Below, in pieces: positions 21,563-32,171 of a DNA stretch of 64,000 bases. The stretch covers positions 20,213,051 to 20,277,050 of the forward strand of contig NC_035172.2 in NCBI RefSeq assembly GCF_001659605.2. Reading direction: 5' to 3'. Under the pieces are notes generated by a model. That model was given only the letters and a program-made list of their open reading frames with translations. It did not search any database and was not told the DNA's origin. Numbering within the stretch: the stretch's first letter is position 1; each line of letters begins with the position of its first letter. The stretch comes from Manihot esculenta (lineage: Eukaryota > Streptophyta > Magnoliopsida > Malpighiales > Euphorbiaceae). Made by a program: the position numbers and the translations under genes.

Positions 21563-22943
21563 TTAGGAAGGTAGCTTACCTTGAGATTCAAGCTTGCTTA
21601 TGGATATAGCCATTTGTCCCATTTGCTGTTGGAGACTTTGCAGAGTCTTCACTACCTCATCAAGAGTAGTGTTGGAACTTGGAGGTGCTGGTTGAGCTTG
21701 ATTTCTTTGGTAGTTCTGGTAATTGTTGGCCCTTCCATAGCTGAAATTGGGGTGGTCTCTCCAACATAGGTTATATGTGTTAGAATATGGATCATGTCTT
21801 ACTTGACTGTTGTATCCTCCAATGGCATTCACTTGCTGGCTATCTTCTTGAAGAGTAGGACATTGATCAGTTGGGTGTCCTACATATGCACAAATCCCAC
21901 ATCCGAGGTGGCTGGAGTGTCTGAGCCTGTTGAGTTTGTCCTAAGACAGATTTTTTCATAACAGAAGTCAGTTCAGAAAGTTGAGAAGCAATAGTGGATG
22001 TACTTACCTCATTGGCTCCTCTCTGCAGTTGCTTTTCTTCTCCATATTGCCTAGATGAGGCTGCAAGTATTGAGATCAACTCTCTCATCTCTCTAGGTGT
22101 TTTATCTGCAATGGAACCTCCACATGCTACATCAATAAATCTCCTTTCAGATGGTAGCAAACCTCCATAGAAGAATTCTATGAGTGACTTGTCTGAGATA
22201 TCATGTTGAGGACAACCTATACACAATCTTTTAAACCTTTCCCAATAGTCATATAAATCCTCATATTGTTTTTGCCTAATGCTACTGATCTCTCTTCTTA
22301 TGCCAATGGCTTTAGAAGTTGGGAAGTATTTGTTCAGAAAAGCTATTACCATATCATCCTAAGAAGTGATAGATCCAGGTGGTAAATAAAATAACCAATC
22401 TTTAGCATAATCATCAAGCGAAAAAGGAAAAGCTCTCAATTTAACATGTTCTTCAGTTATGCCTTGCGACCTCATGGATAAACAGACAATGTTAAATTCT
22501 TTCAAGTGCTTGTGTGGATTTTCATTCTCTAAACTTCTAAACTTAGGGAGTAGATGAATTAAACCTATTTTCAGTTCAAAGGGAACTGTCATAGGTGGAT
22601 AAGTGATGCAAAGGGGTGCTTGATCACCTATAGGTGCTGCCAATTCTCTCATGGTTCTTTCTCTTTGCACTGGGGCCCTCATAGCTGGATTTTCTTGTAC
22701 TATTTCATCATGGACAGCATGTCCAGCATGGGCAGCAGGTTGTTCCATGTTTTCAACCATCTCTGCGGCTTGGTGGTGCGATTTAGATGATTCAAAAGGT
22801 GGATCTGTGATGGGGTGTGCTTCCTACGCAGATTCGACTTCAGCTGTCTTCCAAAGCCGAGTTGCTTGCTTCCCTAATCTCCTGATGGTGCGCTCGATTT
22901 CTGGATCATAAGGCACAGTTTCCTTATGTCCAGATGTGGTCAT
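21563..22943 (-). pseudogene. gag: Athila-1 gag
   Basis: I place the start at 22943 (MTTSGHKETVPYDPEIE). Recognisable parts follow: CITYPPMTVPFELKIGLIHL, then HKHLKEFNIVC, AFPFSLDDYAKDWLFYLPPG, IRREISSIRQ, DLYDYWERFKRLC and the zinc knuckle CGICAYVGHPTDQC (about 21850-21900). Stops interrupt at about 22824 and 22358, the second where TGG (Trp) is expected. One extra base just before the zinc knuckle shifts the frame. This is a clear Athila-lineage Gag that can no longer be translated whole. Confidence 0.87.
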
Positions 22944-22967
22944 AAAAGAAAAATAAATCAGATAAAT

Positions 22968-22990
22968 CAAGTCACCGGCAACGGCGCCAA
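22968..22990 (-). other. Primer binding site of Athila-1
   Basis: On the minus strand TTGGCGCCGTTGCCGG follows the LTR end after four T:A bases. It matches the Asp-tRNA type primer site usual in Athila elements. Confidence 0.85.
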
Positions 22991-22994
22991 TTTT

Positions 22995-24629
22995 TGACTC
23001 GCGGTTGTCGAGGCCGGTAAAACATAACCTTTTTGGTTATCAACAATCTTACAACTATAGATAGTGGTGAAATAATTGAATCCACAGGGAATTGAAAACT
23101 TACCTATCTTCCTTATCAAGACCAAGAAAATAAACTAAAAGTGAAATAAACAGAAAGCGAAATAAACGGAAAGCGAAATAAATGGAAAGCGAAATAAACT
23201 GAAAGCGAAATAAACTGAAAGCGAAATAAATTGACAATAAAAGTAAAAGGGGGGGTCTTGAGATTCATTCAGTTAAACTAATAAAGAAAGTAATAAAGTA
23301 AACTAATAATATAAGTAAAGAGAAATCAATAATAAGAAAGCTCTAGTTGAAGAATTGGATCCACTTCAGTTATTGGGATTGATCATTGAAACTTAGGTTA
23401 TTTTTTATTGATTCAATAGATTAGTTATGGAGATGGAAATCGCTTCTCACTACCATGTCTCTCCTTAATCATAAACTAATTAGGGAACATCCTCTAATTA
23501 ATCACTAATCAACAAGTTGCCAAGGAACGTCCTTGGGCTTTAGGCATCAAAACAACTGTCAATTGCATTAAGAGATAGAGAGATCTAATCCTAGCTACCT
23601 AAACGTATGGTGATAACGCTAGATCATGCAACTTCCTTAGTTTTTACACCAAGTGTTCTTGTGTTTGAACAATTCAAGCAATTACAGACTTAAAATTATT
23701 CAAACTAACAATATATTACCTTGCAATCAAGAATCAAGTGGCCACATTGATCAAAATAACAAAGCAATAATGGAATCAAGCATGAAATTGCATAAATATT
23801 GAATAAACCCAAGACAAACAATATATGTTCAGATCTCACAATCCATAAAACAACTAAAGTTTCAACCAATCTTCAACTAGAATAAAAGGTTTCAGCCATT
23901 CATGACTGAACCAAAATAGAAAATAAAAGAAAAGAAAGCAAGAAGATGAAGAAACCGAATGGTGGAGAGCCTTGGAGTGCGCCGGCCTTGTGCAATCTGA
24001 AGAGAAGAGATTGAAGAGTTTTTTGGCCAGCCTTGAAGAGTCTTTAAATAGGACTTAAGATGCTGCCTTAGGTCTTACTTGCTGCCCAGGTTGAAGTCTT
24101 GGCTACCCAACATGCTGCCCATGCCGCCCATGTCATTAAAGAGGTGGAGCCTCTCTTTTGAAATTTGAATTTTGAATGTGCTAGACATGAGGTGGCATGT
24201 GTGACTTCTTTGACTTCTTTGACAAGCTGATTTTTGAATTTCAAAATCTGAATGTGCATCTTGAAGATTTGGCTTCTTTAATAAGGAAAGGGATTCTTGA
24301 AGATCTTGAATTTCAAACTGCTCTTTTGACTGCACTTTCCTTATTTGCCACTTTCCTTAATGAGCTGAATCTTGAATTTGAATTTTAAATTCTCTTAAGG
24401 ATTTGAAATTTGAATTTCAAATTGCTTTCCTTATTTGGCTCCTTTCAGTTGCACTTGGCATGCTTGCTCTCCTTTGCTCCATTTAAGGCAGTTTTAGGGG
24501 CATTTTCACCAAATTGTCTCTTTACACCATTTTCTGCAGAATAAGATTAAAATCACAAAAATTAGGCAGAAATAATACAAATTAACATCAATAACATCAT
24601 AATAAATTGGTCTTAAATATGCTCTATCA
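22995..24629 (-). repeat. 5' LTR of Athila-1 (1635 bp)
   Basis: In minus orientation it begins TGATAGAGCATATTTAAG and ends CCTCGACAACCGCGAGTCA, matching the LTR ends of element C. It contains a 16-bp minisatellite at 23141-23234. The five bases to its right are GGCAT; the matching copy is outside the window. Confidence 0.9.
23141..23234 (-). repeat. 16-bp minisatellite in Athila-1 LTR
   Basis: About six units of GAAATAAACNGAAAGC run in tandem close to the LTR end. The element C LTRs hold a looser version (TTTATCTCGTTTCAG units, 56010-56165 and 60420-60560). Athila-2 has almost none. Confidence 0.85.
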
Positions 24630-24639
24630 GGCATGTCTA

Positions 24640-24890
24640 GAATAGTTCAGACCTGCTTAAGGGAGCGCTGACCATATAACCCACAAATTTTCCTCCCTTT
24701 ATGAGGAATGCACATTTGGAGGGATTGAGTTCATCTGGTACTTATCGAGGACTACAAAAATTTCTCTTAGATCTTCCATATATCCCTCAAACGACCTACT
24801 TTTTATTATTATATCATCTACATATACTTATGCATTCTGACTAATCTATTCTTTAAAAATTTTATTCATCAGCCTCTGATAAGTTATTCC
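24640..24890 (-). pseudogene. Degenerate Tat-like RT fragment (second half)
   Basis: The minus strand reads ITYQRLMNKIFKE, a stop, then YVDDIIIKSRSFEGYMEDL and GGKFVGYMVS. These match the RT of Tat/Ogre-type Ty3 elements around the catalytic Asp pair. The first half of the same RT lies at 43106-43340, beyond the copia insertion. Confidence 0.75.
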
Positions 24891-26378
24891 TGTTAGGAAA
24901 TCCAGAGATTTACTGCAACCCAAACACTCAGCGAAAAAATAAAAATCTATGTTTTCCTTCCCGGGATCTGTGTGCTTCGTTTAATTCGAAAGGAACGATA
25001 AGCTACTAACCTGTTAGACTTCGACGAAAAGATACAATCTCGAACTCAAGGTGCTGCTTTTCAACGAACACCCGCTATGGTATCCACACGAACGTCTCTT
25101 ATCTTTTTGGAGTGCTAGCTCACTCTGATGGATAAGCTATGTGATATTTCCAATCTGCAGCTCAAAACGTTTTTCCCCAAAAAAATGTCTCCCCACAATT
25201 CGCAGCAGGAGTTATATACGTTTTAAGTCTTTCAGTTTTCCCACAACTCTTTTCGTAAAAGAGTTGTGTTCATAACTAACTATCACAATCTTGCAGATAC
25301 TCAAATATCTTATATGATAGAGTTGTGTTCATAACCAACTATCACAATCTCACAGATACTCAAATATCTTATGTAATAAGAGTCCTTTATCTGTAACAGT
25401 TACAGATAAACTGCAGATCCTTTTAAATATTATTATCTCATAATAATAATTAATATTAATAATAAAAATATTTATTATTATTAATTATACTAATGGGCTT
25501 TTAGCCCATTAATATAACAAATCAACAACGTTCTTTTGTGTGTGACCCAATAGGCTCATATTAATTGGCAATAGGCCCAGTCCCACAAGGCCCATAAATC
25601 ATAAGCGGCCTCTAGCAAGACATTATGACTACCCAATTAATAAGAGATCGATAGTCCGATAAAGCCTAATAAATAGAATATGTATTAATCCCTTTGTCAC
25701 ACGATATCTAGTTTGAACATAAATCATGGTCAATGTCAAACTTATGATTTCTCGATCTCTAAGTAGACTGATAAATTCAAATGATATTGATCACACTATC
25801 AATTCATTTGAGCACGGCCATGCATTTCTCAGTCTCACTTATCGAGGGGCCCAGAAGATATCTCTCTCAAAGAGAGAGACAAATTCTTTCTTGATTGTTT
25901 AATATCCTCTACATAATTTCTATTATGCTCAATCATAACCTTTATAACTGTCCGATTAAAGACAATGTTTGGTTATGTCAAAACATAACAGTCTTTAAGT
26001 TGGAAACTATGACAATCTCAAGTCAAAGGATTAAGACTTAACTATTTTGAGATTCACTTATGACAATAACCTATGTAGTGATCTCAGTGCGAGTCCATCC
26101 AATACTTTGTTCTCTAACAAGTGTCTATGATTATTGAATTATATCAACATATACATAATCATCTCATGATTATCAATCAATAACCATACTAGTTATATTT
26201 TATTATACCATACTAGTTATATTTTATTATTATCAACATAATAATAAGTAACCATGGATGTTAATCATTATTATGTAACATGCAAACAAATAATAATGAT
26301 AGTAAAACCTCTTTTATTAATAACCAAAATGACATATAAAAAGGTCCAAAATAATGGCCTAGGACAAATACACTAACA
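24891..26378 (-). repeat. 3' LTR of the copia element (1488 bp)
   Basis: It pairs with 41705-43105. It carries a direct duplication of about 60 bp (25260-25319 and 25320-25379) and a short duplication near 26185-26230 that the partner lacks. These account for most of the 87-bp length difference. Many substitutions show considerable age. Confidence 0.92.
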
Positions 26379-26389
26379 ATCTCCCACTT

Positions 26390-29300
26390 GCACTAGGACT
26401 AATCATACAAATATCTAATACCCATAGACCTAGTGTGCTGATCATGCTTGACCTGTGAGAGAGGCTTGATCAGTGGATCTACAATGTTATCATTTGTGTT
26501 CACTTTGCATATTTTGATATCTCCCCTATCAATGATCTCTTAAATAAGGTGATATCGCTTGAGTATATGTTTAGATCTCTGATGAGATTTGGCCTCCTTT
26601 GTCTATGCTATGGCACCATTACTATCACAATAAAGGTCCATAGGATTTGCAATGTTGGGAACCATTCCCAACTCTGTGATGAATTTCTTTAACCAAACTG
26701 CCTCATTAGTTGCATCTGATGCTGCTATATACTCAGCTTCTGTTGTAGAATCTGCTACAGTGCTCTGCTTGGAACTTTTCCAACTAACAGCTCCACTATT
26801 TAAATTGAATACAAATCCTGACTGCAATCTGAAGTCATCTATGTCGGTTTGGAAACTAGCATCTGTGTAACCTTTTACAACTAGCTCGTCTTCCAAACCT
26901 CCATAAACTAGGAATGCATCCTTAGTCCTTCTAATGTACTTTAGGATATTCTTAACAGCTGTCCAGTGACTTTCATCAGGATCTGCCTGATATCTGCTTA
27001 TTGTGCTCAAGGCATATGAGACGTCTGGTCTAGTACATAACATGGCATACATGATAGATCCAATAGCAGAAGCATAAGGAATCTTATTCATCCGTTCTCG
27101 CTCATCAGATGTCATAGGACATTGATTCTTGCTGAGATGAATACCATGAGACATGGGCAAGAATCCTCTTTTGGAATCTTGCATGCTGAACCTTTTCAGC
27201 ACTTTGTCAATATAAGTATTTTGACTCAGACCGATTATCCTCTTGGATCTATCCCTATAGATCTTAACACCAAGGATATATGCAGCCTCACCTAAGTCCT
27301 TCATTGAAAAAGAATTCCCTAACTAAGTCTTAACCTTTTGCAAGGTAGGGATATCATTTCCAATGAGTAATATGTCATCCACATATAGAACTAGAAACAC
27401 AACTGCACTCCCACTAACCATCTTGTAAACACAAGGTTCATTTTCATTCTTGATGAATCCAAAGTCTCTGACTATCTCATCAAAATGAAGATTCCAGCTC
27501 TGAGAAGCTTGCTTCAATCCATAAATGGATCTTTGAAGCTTGCAAATCTTTCCAGAATTCTCAGGGATTACAAAACCCTCAGGTTGTGTCATGTACACAT
27601 CCTCGAGCAAGTTTCCATTAAGGAAAGCTATTTTGACATCCATTTGCCATATCTCGTAATCATAGTACGCAGCAATGGCAATGAGAATTGTAACTGACTT
27701 AAGCATTGCAACTGGCGAAAAGGTCTCATCATAGTCTATACCATGAGTTTGTTTGAAACTTTTCGCGCTAAGTCTTGCTTTGTAGGTATGCACATTTTCA
27801 TCCATGTGAGTATTCTTCTTGAAAACCCATTTGCAACCAATGGTCTTGACACCCTCAGGGGGATCAATTAATGACCAAACTCGATTGTCATACATAGATT
27901 GCATTTTAGATTTCATGGCAGAAAGCCATTTCTCAGAATCTGGACCTGACACAGCCTCTTGATAGGTAGTATGCTCATCTTGATCAATGAGCAAAAGTTC
28001 ACGACTGTCAGTCATGAGAAATCCATATCTCTCAGGCTGATGACGTTTCCTATCAGATTTGCATGGGACTTATATCATCCTTTCAGCTTCCACAACTGTT
28101 TGTGGTTCTGGAAGTGGTTCTATCGGCAGGTCAATGCTCTCTTGTGGTGCTTGAGTTTCCTCAAGTCGCACTGTACTCCCACTGAATCTTTGAGAGATAA
28201 ATTCCTTTTCTAAAAAGGTATCATTTCGAGCAACAAACACTTTGTTCTCTGAGGGAATATAGAAATAGTATCCTTTGGTTTCCTTAGGATACCCCACAAA
28301 ATTGCACTTGATAGATTTTAGAGCTAGCTTATCTAAAATTGGGCATTTCACATAAGCCTCACAACCCCAAATCTTAAGAAAAGATAAACTAAGCATTTTG
28401 CCAGTCCATAACTTATATGGTGTCTTTTCCACCGCTTTCGATGGTACTCGGTTTAAAATGAATGCAGCTGTTTCCAAGGCATAATCCCAAAATGATAAAG
28501 GGAGTTTGTTTGACTCATCATAGATCAAACCATATCTAATAAAGTTTGATTTCTCCTTTCAGAAACACCATTCCATTGTTGAGTTCCTGGAGGAGTTAAT
28601 TGTGAAACAATTCCATAATTTCTAAGATGTTCAACAAACTCTTAGCTCAAATACTCACCATCTCGATCAGATCGAAGCATTTTAATAGTTCTACCAAGTT
28701 GATTTTGTACTTCATTTTGAAAAGTTCTAAACATTTCAAATGATTCATGTTTATATTTCATTAGGTAGACATAGCCATACCTACTGAAATCATCAGTGAA
28801 TGTAATGAAGTACTGATAACCTCCCCTGGCACTAATGCTTAGTGGGCCACATACATCTGTATGTATTAAGCCCAATAAGTTTGAAGCCTTTTGACCTTGT
28901 CTAGTAAAAGGGTCCTTTGTCATCTTACCAAGCAAACAAGATTCACAATTTTCAAATGATTCAAAATCAAATGAATCTAATAAACCATCCTTATGGAGCT
29001 TAGATATGCGATTCTCATTTATATGGCTAAGATGACAATGCCATAAATATGTTGGGTTTAACTCATTTGGCTTAGTTTTCTTATAAGTTATGTTATAGAT
29101 ATTATTGTCTCTAGAATCATCTAGATTAAGGACATAAAGGCCATCATAAGAATTTGCAATACAATAAAGAAAATCTTTATTATAAATGGAGCATTTCTTA
29201 TTATTAATAAGAAATGAAAAACCTTCATCATCCAAAATAGAAACTGAAATGATATTCCTACTCAAAGTAGGAACATAAAAGTAATTGTTCAAAATTAACA

Positions 29301-29628
29301 AAAGCCCATTGGGCAAAACAAGTTCATAAGTCCCTATGGCTAAAGCAGCAACTCTTGCTCCATTGCCTATATGTAGGTCCACATCGCCCTTTTTCAGTTT
29401 TCTACTCCTTTTGAGACCCTACACATTTATACAAATGTGAAAACCACATCTGGTATCTAATACCCATGAAGTAGAAATAGATAAATTAATATCTATAACA
29501 TAAATACATGAAGTTATAGTCTCACTACTCTTCTTCTTCTTGCACTCGTCCAAAAAGAGTTTGCAATTTCTCTTCCAATGCCCTAGTTCCTTGCAATGGA
29601 AGCAGATTCCTTCCTTAGGAACTATTTC
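26390..29628 (-). pseudogene. pol: Copia zinc knuckle, protease, integrase, RT and RNase H
   Basis: Continuing on the minus strand from D: a CCHC knuckle (CFHCKELGHWKRNC), then protease WVLDTRCGFHIC, where the catalytic DTG has become DTR. The integrase zinc domain follows (HCHLSHINENRISKL...CESC), then the core with HTDVCGPL, RSDRDGEYL and GVSERRN. RT comes next, with KARLSAKSFKQ, MDVKIAFLNG and YVDDILLIGND, then RNase H, ending near LYCDSNGAIA. Stops after DGEYLS and in LLDMV, and several frameshifts (around 28530, 28050 and 27310), kill the frame. The domain order, integrase before RT, defines copia. I cannot fix the lineage. Confidence 0.88.
29624..29628. other. Target site duplication of element D, left copy
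   Basis: ATTTC before D is repeated at 39526-39530 directly after it. Confidence 0.95.
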
Positions 29629-29805
29629 TGTAATACCCGGCTAGACTCCGGTATCGGAATTCCTACCGTCCGGTGGAATTTCGGATGTCGGGAACTTCTA
29701 GAAGGGTAAAGACATGTTTTATAAAATGTTTTCATGAATTTTAATGTTTTAAGTATGAAAGAAAATGAGTTTTTGCATGAAAATAGCATTGGAGGAAAAC
29801 CCAGG

Positions 29806-29966
29806 TTCGGCCGCCGAAAGGCGAGTTCGGCCGCCGAACATGCATGCGTTTTGGAGGCACGTTAGGCCCCCGAAAGCATGAGTGAGGGAAGTCAAGGTTC
29901 GGCCGCCGAAAGTCAAGTTCGGCCGCCGAACATTGCTTGGATGCGGAGGCACATTCGGCCCCCGAA
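29806..29966 (+). promoter_or_regulatory. Five palindromes upstream of TATA, element D 5' LTR
   Basis: TTCGGCCGCCGAA starts at 29806, 29826, 29898 and 29918, and TTCGGCCCCCGAA starts at 29954. The first four form two pairs, each with 20-bp spacing. The last motif ends 19 bp before the TATA box. Each contains GCCGCC, the core of the GCC-box bound by AP2/ERF factors. The copy in the 3' LTR is at 37438-37598. Confidence 0.88.
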
Positions 29967-29985
29967 CGTGGCCTGGCCAGCCACC

Positions 29986-29993
29986 TATAAAAG
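29986..29993 (+). promoter_or_regulatory. TATA box of element D 5' LTR
   Basis: TATAAAAG lies in the conserved context GGCCAGCCACC. The copy in the 3' LTR is at 37618. Confidence 0.82.
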
Positions 29994-30511
29994 GGTCCCT
30001 TAGCCGAAAATGGGCGAGCTTTTTCTCCCCATTTCGGCCAAGGTGAGCATTCCGCCATCTTTCCCCAATCTTGAGTTTTTCCTTCCTTTTTCCATGATCT
30101 TTACAAGTTTATAACTTTGTTTTTGAAGATCTTTGAGCTTAGAACGAGTTTTGGAGCTTGGAGACCAAAAGTTGGAACTTCTCCCATCTCCAAGTTTAGA
30201 TCTCCTCAACCCTCGATCTTCAAGAGGTAAGGGCCGATCTTAAACTCCTTTTATGTTTTAAAGAAGTTTTAAGAAGTTTTATGGGGTAGAAATGCATGTT
30301 TAAGTTAGTTGAGCTATGTTAGGTTTTATGTGATTTTTTGAGCAATGTAGCTTGTTATGAGTATGTTGAATTGTTGTAGTTGGGGTATTTGATGTTTTGA
30401 GACCCCTAGGAACTTGTATGCATGTTTTAGTTGAACTATATGCATGATTTGTGGGTTTGGAGGCGAAAATGCACAAAGAAGCCAAGTTTCTGCCCTTTGG
30501 CAGAAACCAGG

Positions 30512-30700
30512 TTCGGCAGCCGAAGGCACTTTCGGCCGCCGAACATGGCTGGGGAGGCAGGCCTTTCGGCTGCCGAAGATGCCCCCGAAAAGAGACTTTC
30601 GTCTCTGTCTGGCACTTTCGGCCGCCGAAGGTGCCGCCGAACCTACCTGAGTTTCGTCTCTGTCCAGGACTTTCGGCCGCCGAAGGTGCAGCCGAAAGTG
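30512..30700 (+). repeat. Downstream palindrome cluster, element D 5' LTR
   Basis: TTCGGC-N-GCCGAA occurs at 30512 (N=A), 30531 (C), 30565 (T), 30617 (C) and 30672 (C), with half motifs between. Just upstream, GTTTCTGCC-CTTT-GGCAGAAAC (30486-30507) is a perfect 9-bp hairpin. Confidence 0.9.
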
Positions 30701-31108
30701 CCCTGTTCAGCCATTTCATGCATATTTTTCCATGGTTATTTCATGATGTTTTAGGGGGTTTTTGGGGAGTTTATTAGAGTTATGTTTATATATGTTCGGT
30801 CCCTCATTGGAGTCCACCCGTGTAGGATCGGACCCGAGGAACCGAGGACCTCAGCAGTGAGATAGCTGCTTCAAAGTCTGTAGAGCTTCAGCCAGAGGTG
30901 AGTGGAATGAACCTTAAGTTTTTAAATAAATGAAATGTAACTTTTTGAGCATGTTCATGCATCATATATGCCATGTGATATTATAGGGTGTTTGCATTAG
31001 TAATCACGAATATGTTGCATTGCATAATATGATGTGGATGCGGATTGGCTATTGGATGATCCTCTAGTCCTCCTATGTTATGATATGATAATGATGATAC
31101 GGTATGGA

Positions 31109-31255
31109 TTACCAGTGAGGCCCATTCTACGCCCCTGGACTATGTTAAGAGAAAGACCAGTGAGGCCCATTCTACGCCCCTGGCATATTGGAATGTTATG
31201 TTATGTTATGCATGTAAGAGAAAGACCAGTGAGGCCCATTCTACGCCCCTGGCAC
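31109..31255 (+). repeat. Three U5 stem-loop repeats, element D 5' LTR
   Basis: A unit starting ACCAGTGAGGCCC and ending CGCCCCTGG occurs three times with spacers of unequal length. The CCAG and CTGG ends can pair. The units correspond in position to the tandem repeats of A, B, E and F. Confidence 0.82.
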
Positions 31256-31896
31256 GACTGGGCTATGTTGAGGACTATAGGTGACAATACCATCCTTATG
31301 TGATATGTTTGAGATGTGTTGCATTTCATGGAAGCATGAAATATTTTATTATATGTTTTCTCTATTCTGCTCACTGGGCTTTATAGCTCACCCCTCTCCC
31401 CTAACCCCAGATGTGCAGGTACAGGGTAGACCAGGAGGTTAGCCAGAGTATGAAGTGATGTTTATGTAATAGTTAGATTGTGGACATGACAAATGTATTA
31501 TGATGTAATGTGAATGTATTTTAAGTTATGTAAAGTAATTTGAGTATTGAGGATAGAGTGTGCTTGACCAATGCAGATTGTTAATCCCACTTGTATGTAC
31601 ATGGTCCTTATGATATGAGATATGAGGTTATGTTTCAACCAAGCTGATGTATGATGAGATACCCCATTGGAGCATTTGATGAGGACTCCAGTGGAGGTTT
31701 ATGTTATGTTTATGTTTATGTTCAGGTTGAGCTTGGTTGTTATATGAAAATGTTTACAGGTTTATGAGTATTGTTGATCATGTATGGGATTAAACAGGAT
31801 TACAGGTTATGTTAGGCTTGCTACGGGTCCCGGCGGCCTTACGCCGATCTGGATCCTAGCGCCGGTAGCGGTCCGGATTTCCGGGCTGTTACAGAA

Positions 31897-31910
31897 TGGT
31901 ATCAGAGCCC
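31897..31910 (+). other. Primer binding site of element D
   Basis: TGGTATCAGAGCCC follows the LTR by three bases and is complementary to initiator-Met tRNA. Confidence 0.95.
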
Positions 31911-32171
31911 TAGGTTCATATGGTCGGACCTAGAGTGTCGGGCTCATAGATGTTATAGAAGGTCAAGCACAATAGGAAAGGTCATGTCCACTAGGATAGG
32001 ATGTGGAGTCCTGTCTTACATGATGATGTGATATGCCATGATTATATGCATGTGCATAAATGATATGTTATGTATGCTATGATATGTGATGTATGTGATG
32101 CGGGTTCATGTGTGCCCACATGAACCATATGATGCTGATGTTTGTGATATGTGTGGTTTCTCAGAAACAGG

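Larger units (their letters stand above)
9673..24629 (-). mobile_element. Athila-type Ty3/gypsy element (Athila-1), minus strand, RT-less, split by B
   Basis: Reading on the minus strand from the right, it has a 5' LTR (22995-24629), an Asp-tRNA-type primer site, gag, protease, a linker and integrase. The integrase is interrupted at 10036-19769 by chromovirus B and resumes at 10035. The coding sense rejoins exactly across the TCTAC target duplication, between residues AVDYVSKWV and ARATKTDDAK. No RT or RNase H lies between protease and integrase. The element ends on the left against the Athila-2 LTR, so its 3' LTR is outside the window. Stops and frameshifts show it is dead. Confidence 0.88.
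29629..31893 (+). repeat. 5' LTR of element D (2265 bp)
   Basis: It runs from TGTAATACCCGG to GGCTGTTACA. It contains five upstream palindromes (29806-29966), a TATA box at 29986, a downstream cluster at 30512-30700 and three U5 stem-loop repeats at about 31109-31255. Splice-like sites are at 30043, 30227, 30824-30825, 30898 and 31417-31418. Confidence 0.96.

Noticed and set aside
26652..26870. Plus-strand frames across the copia region
   Set aside because: They are antisense shadows of the minus-strand RT and RNase H.
29806..29838. CGGCCG-containing linkers as a cloning or assembly artefact
   Set aside because: Motif spacing, context and centre base vary and are shared by five separate insertions with distinct target duplications.
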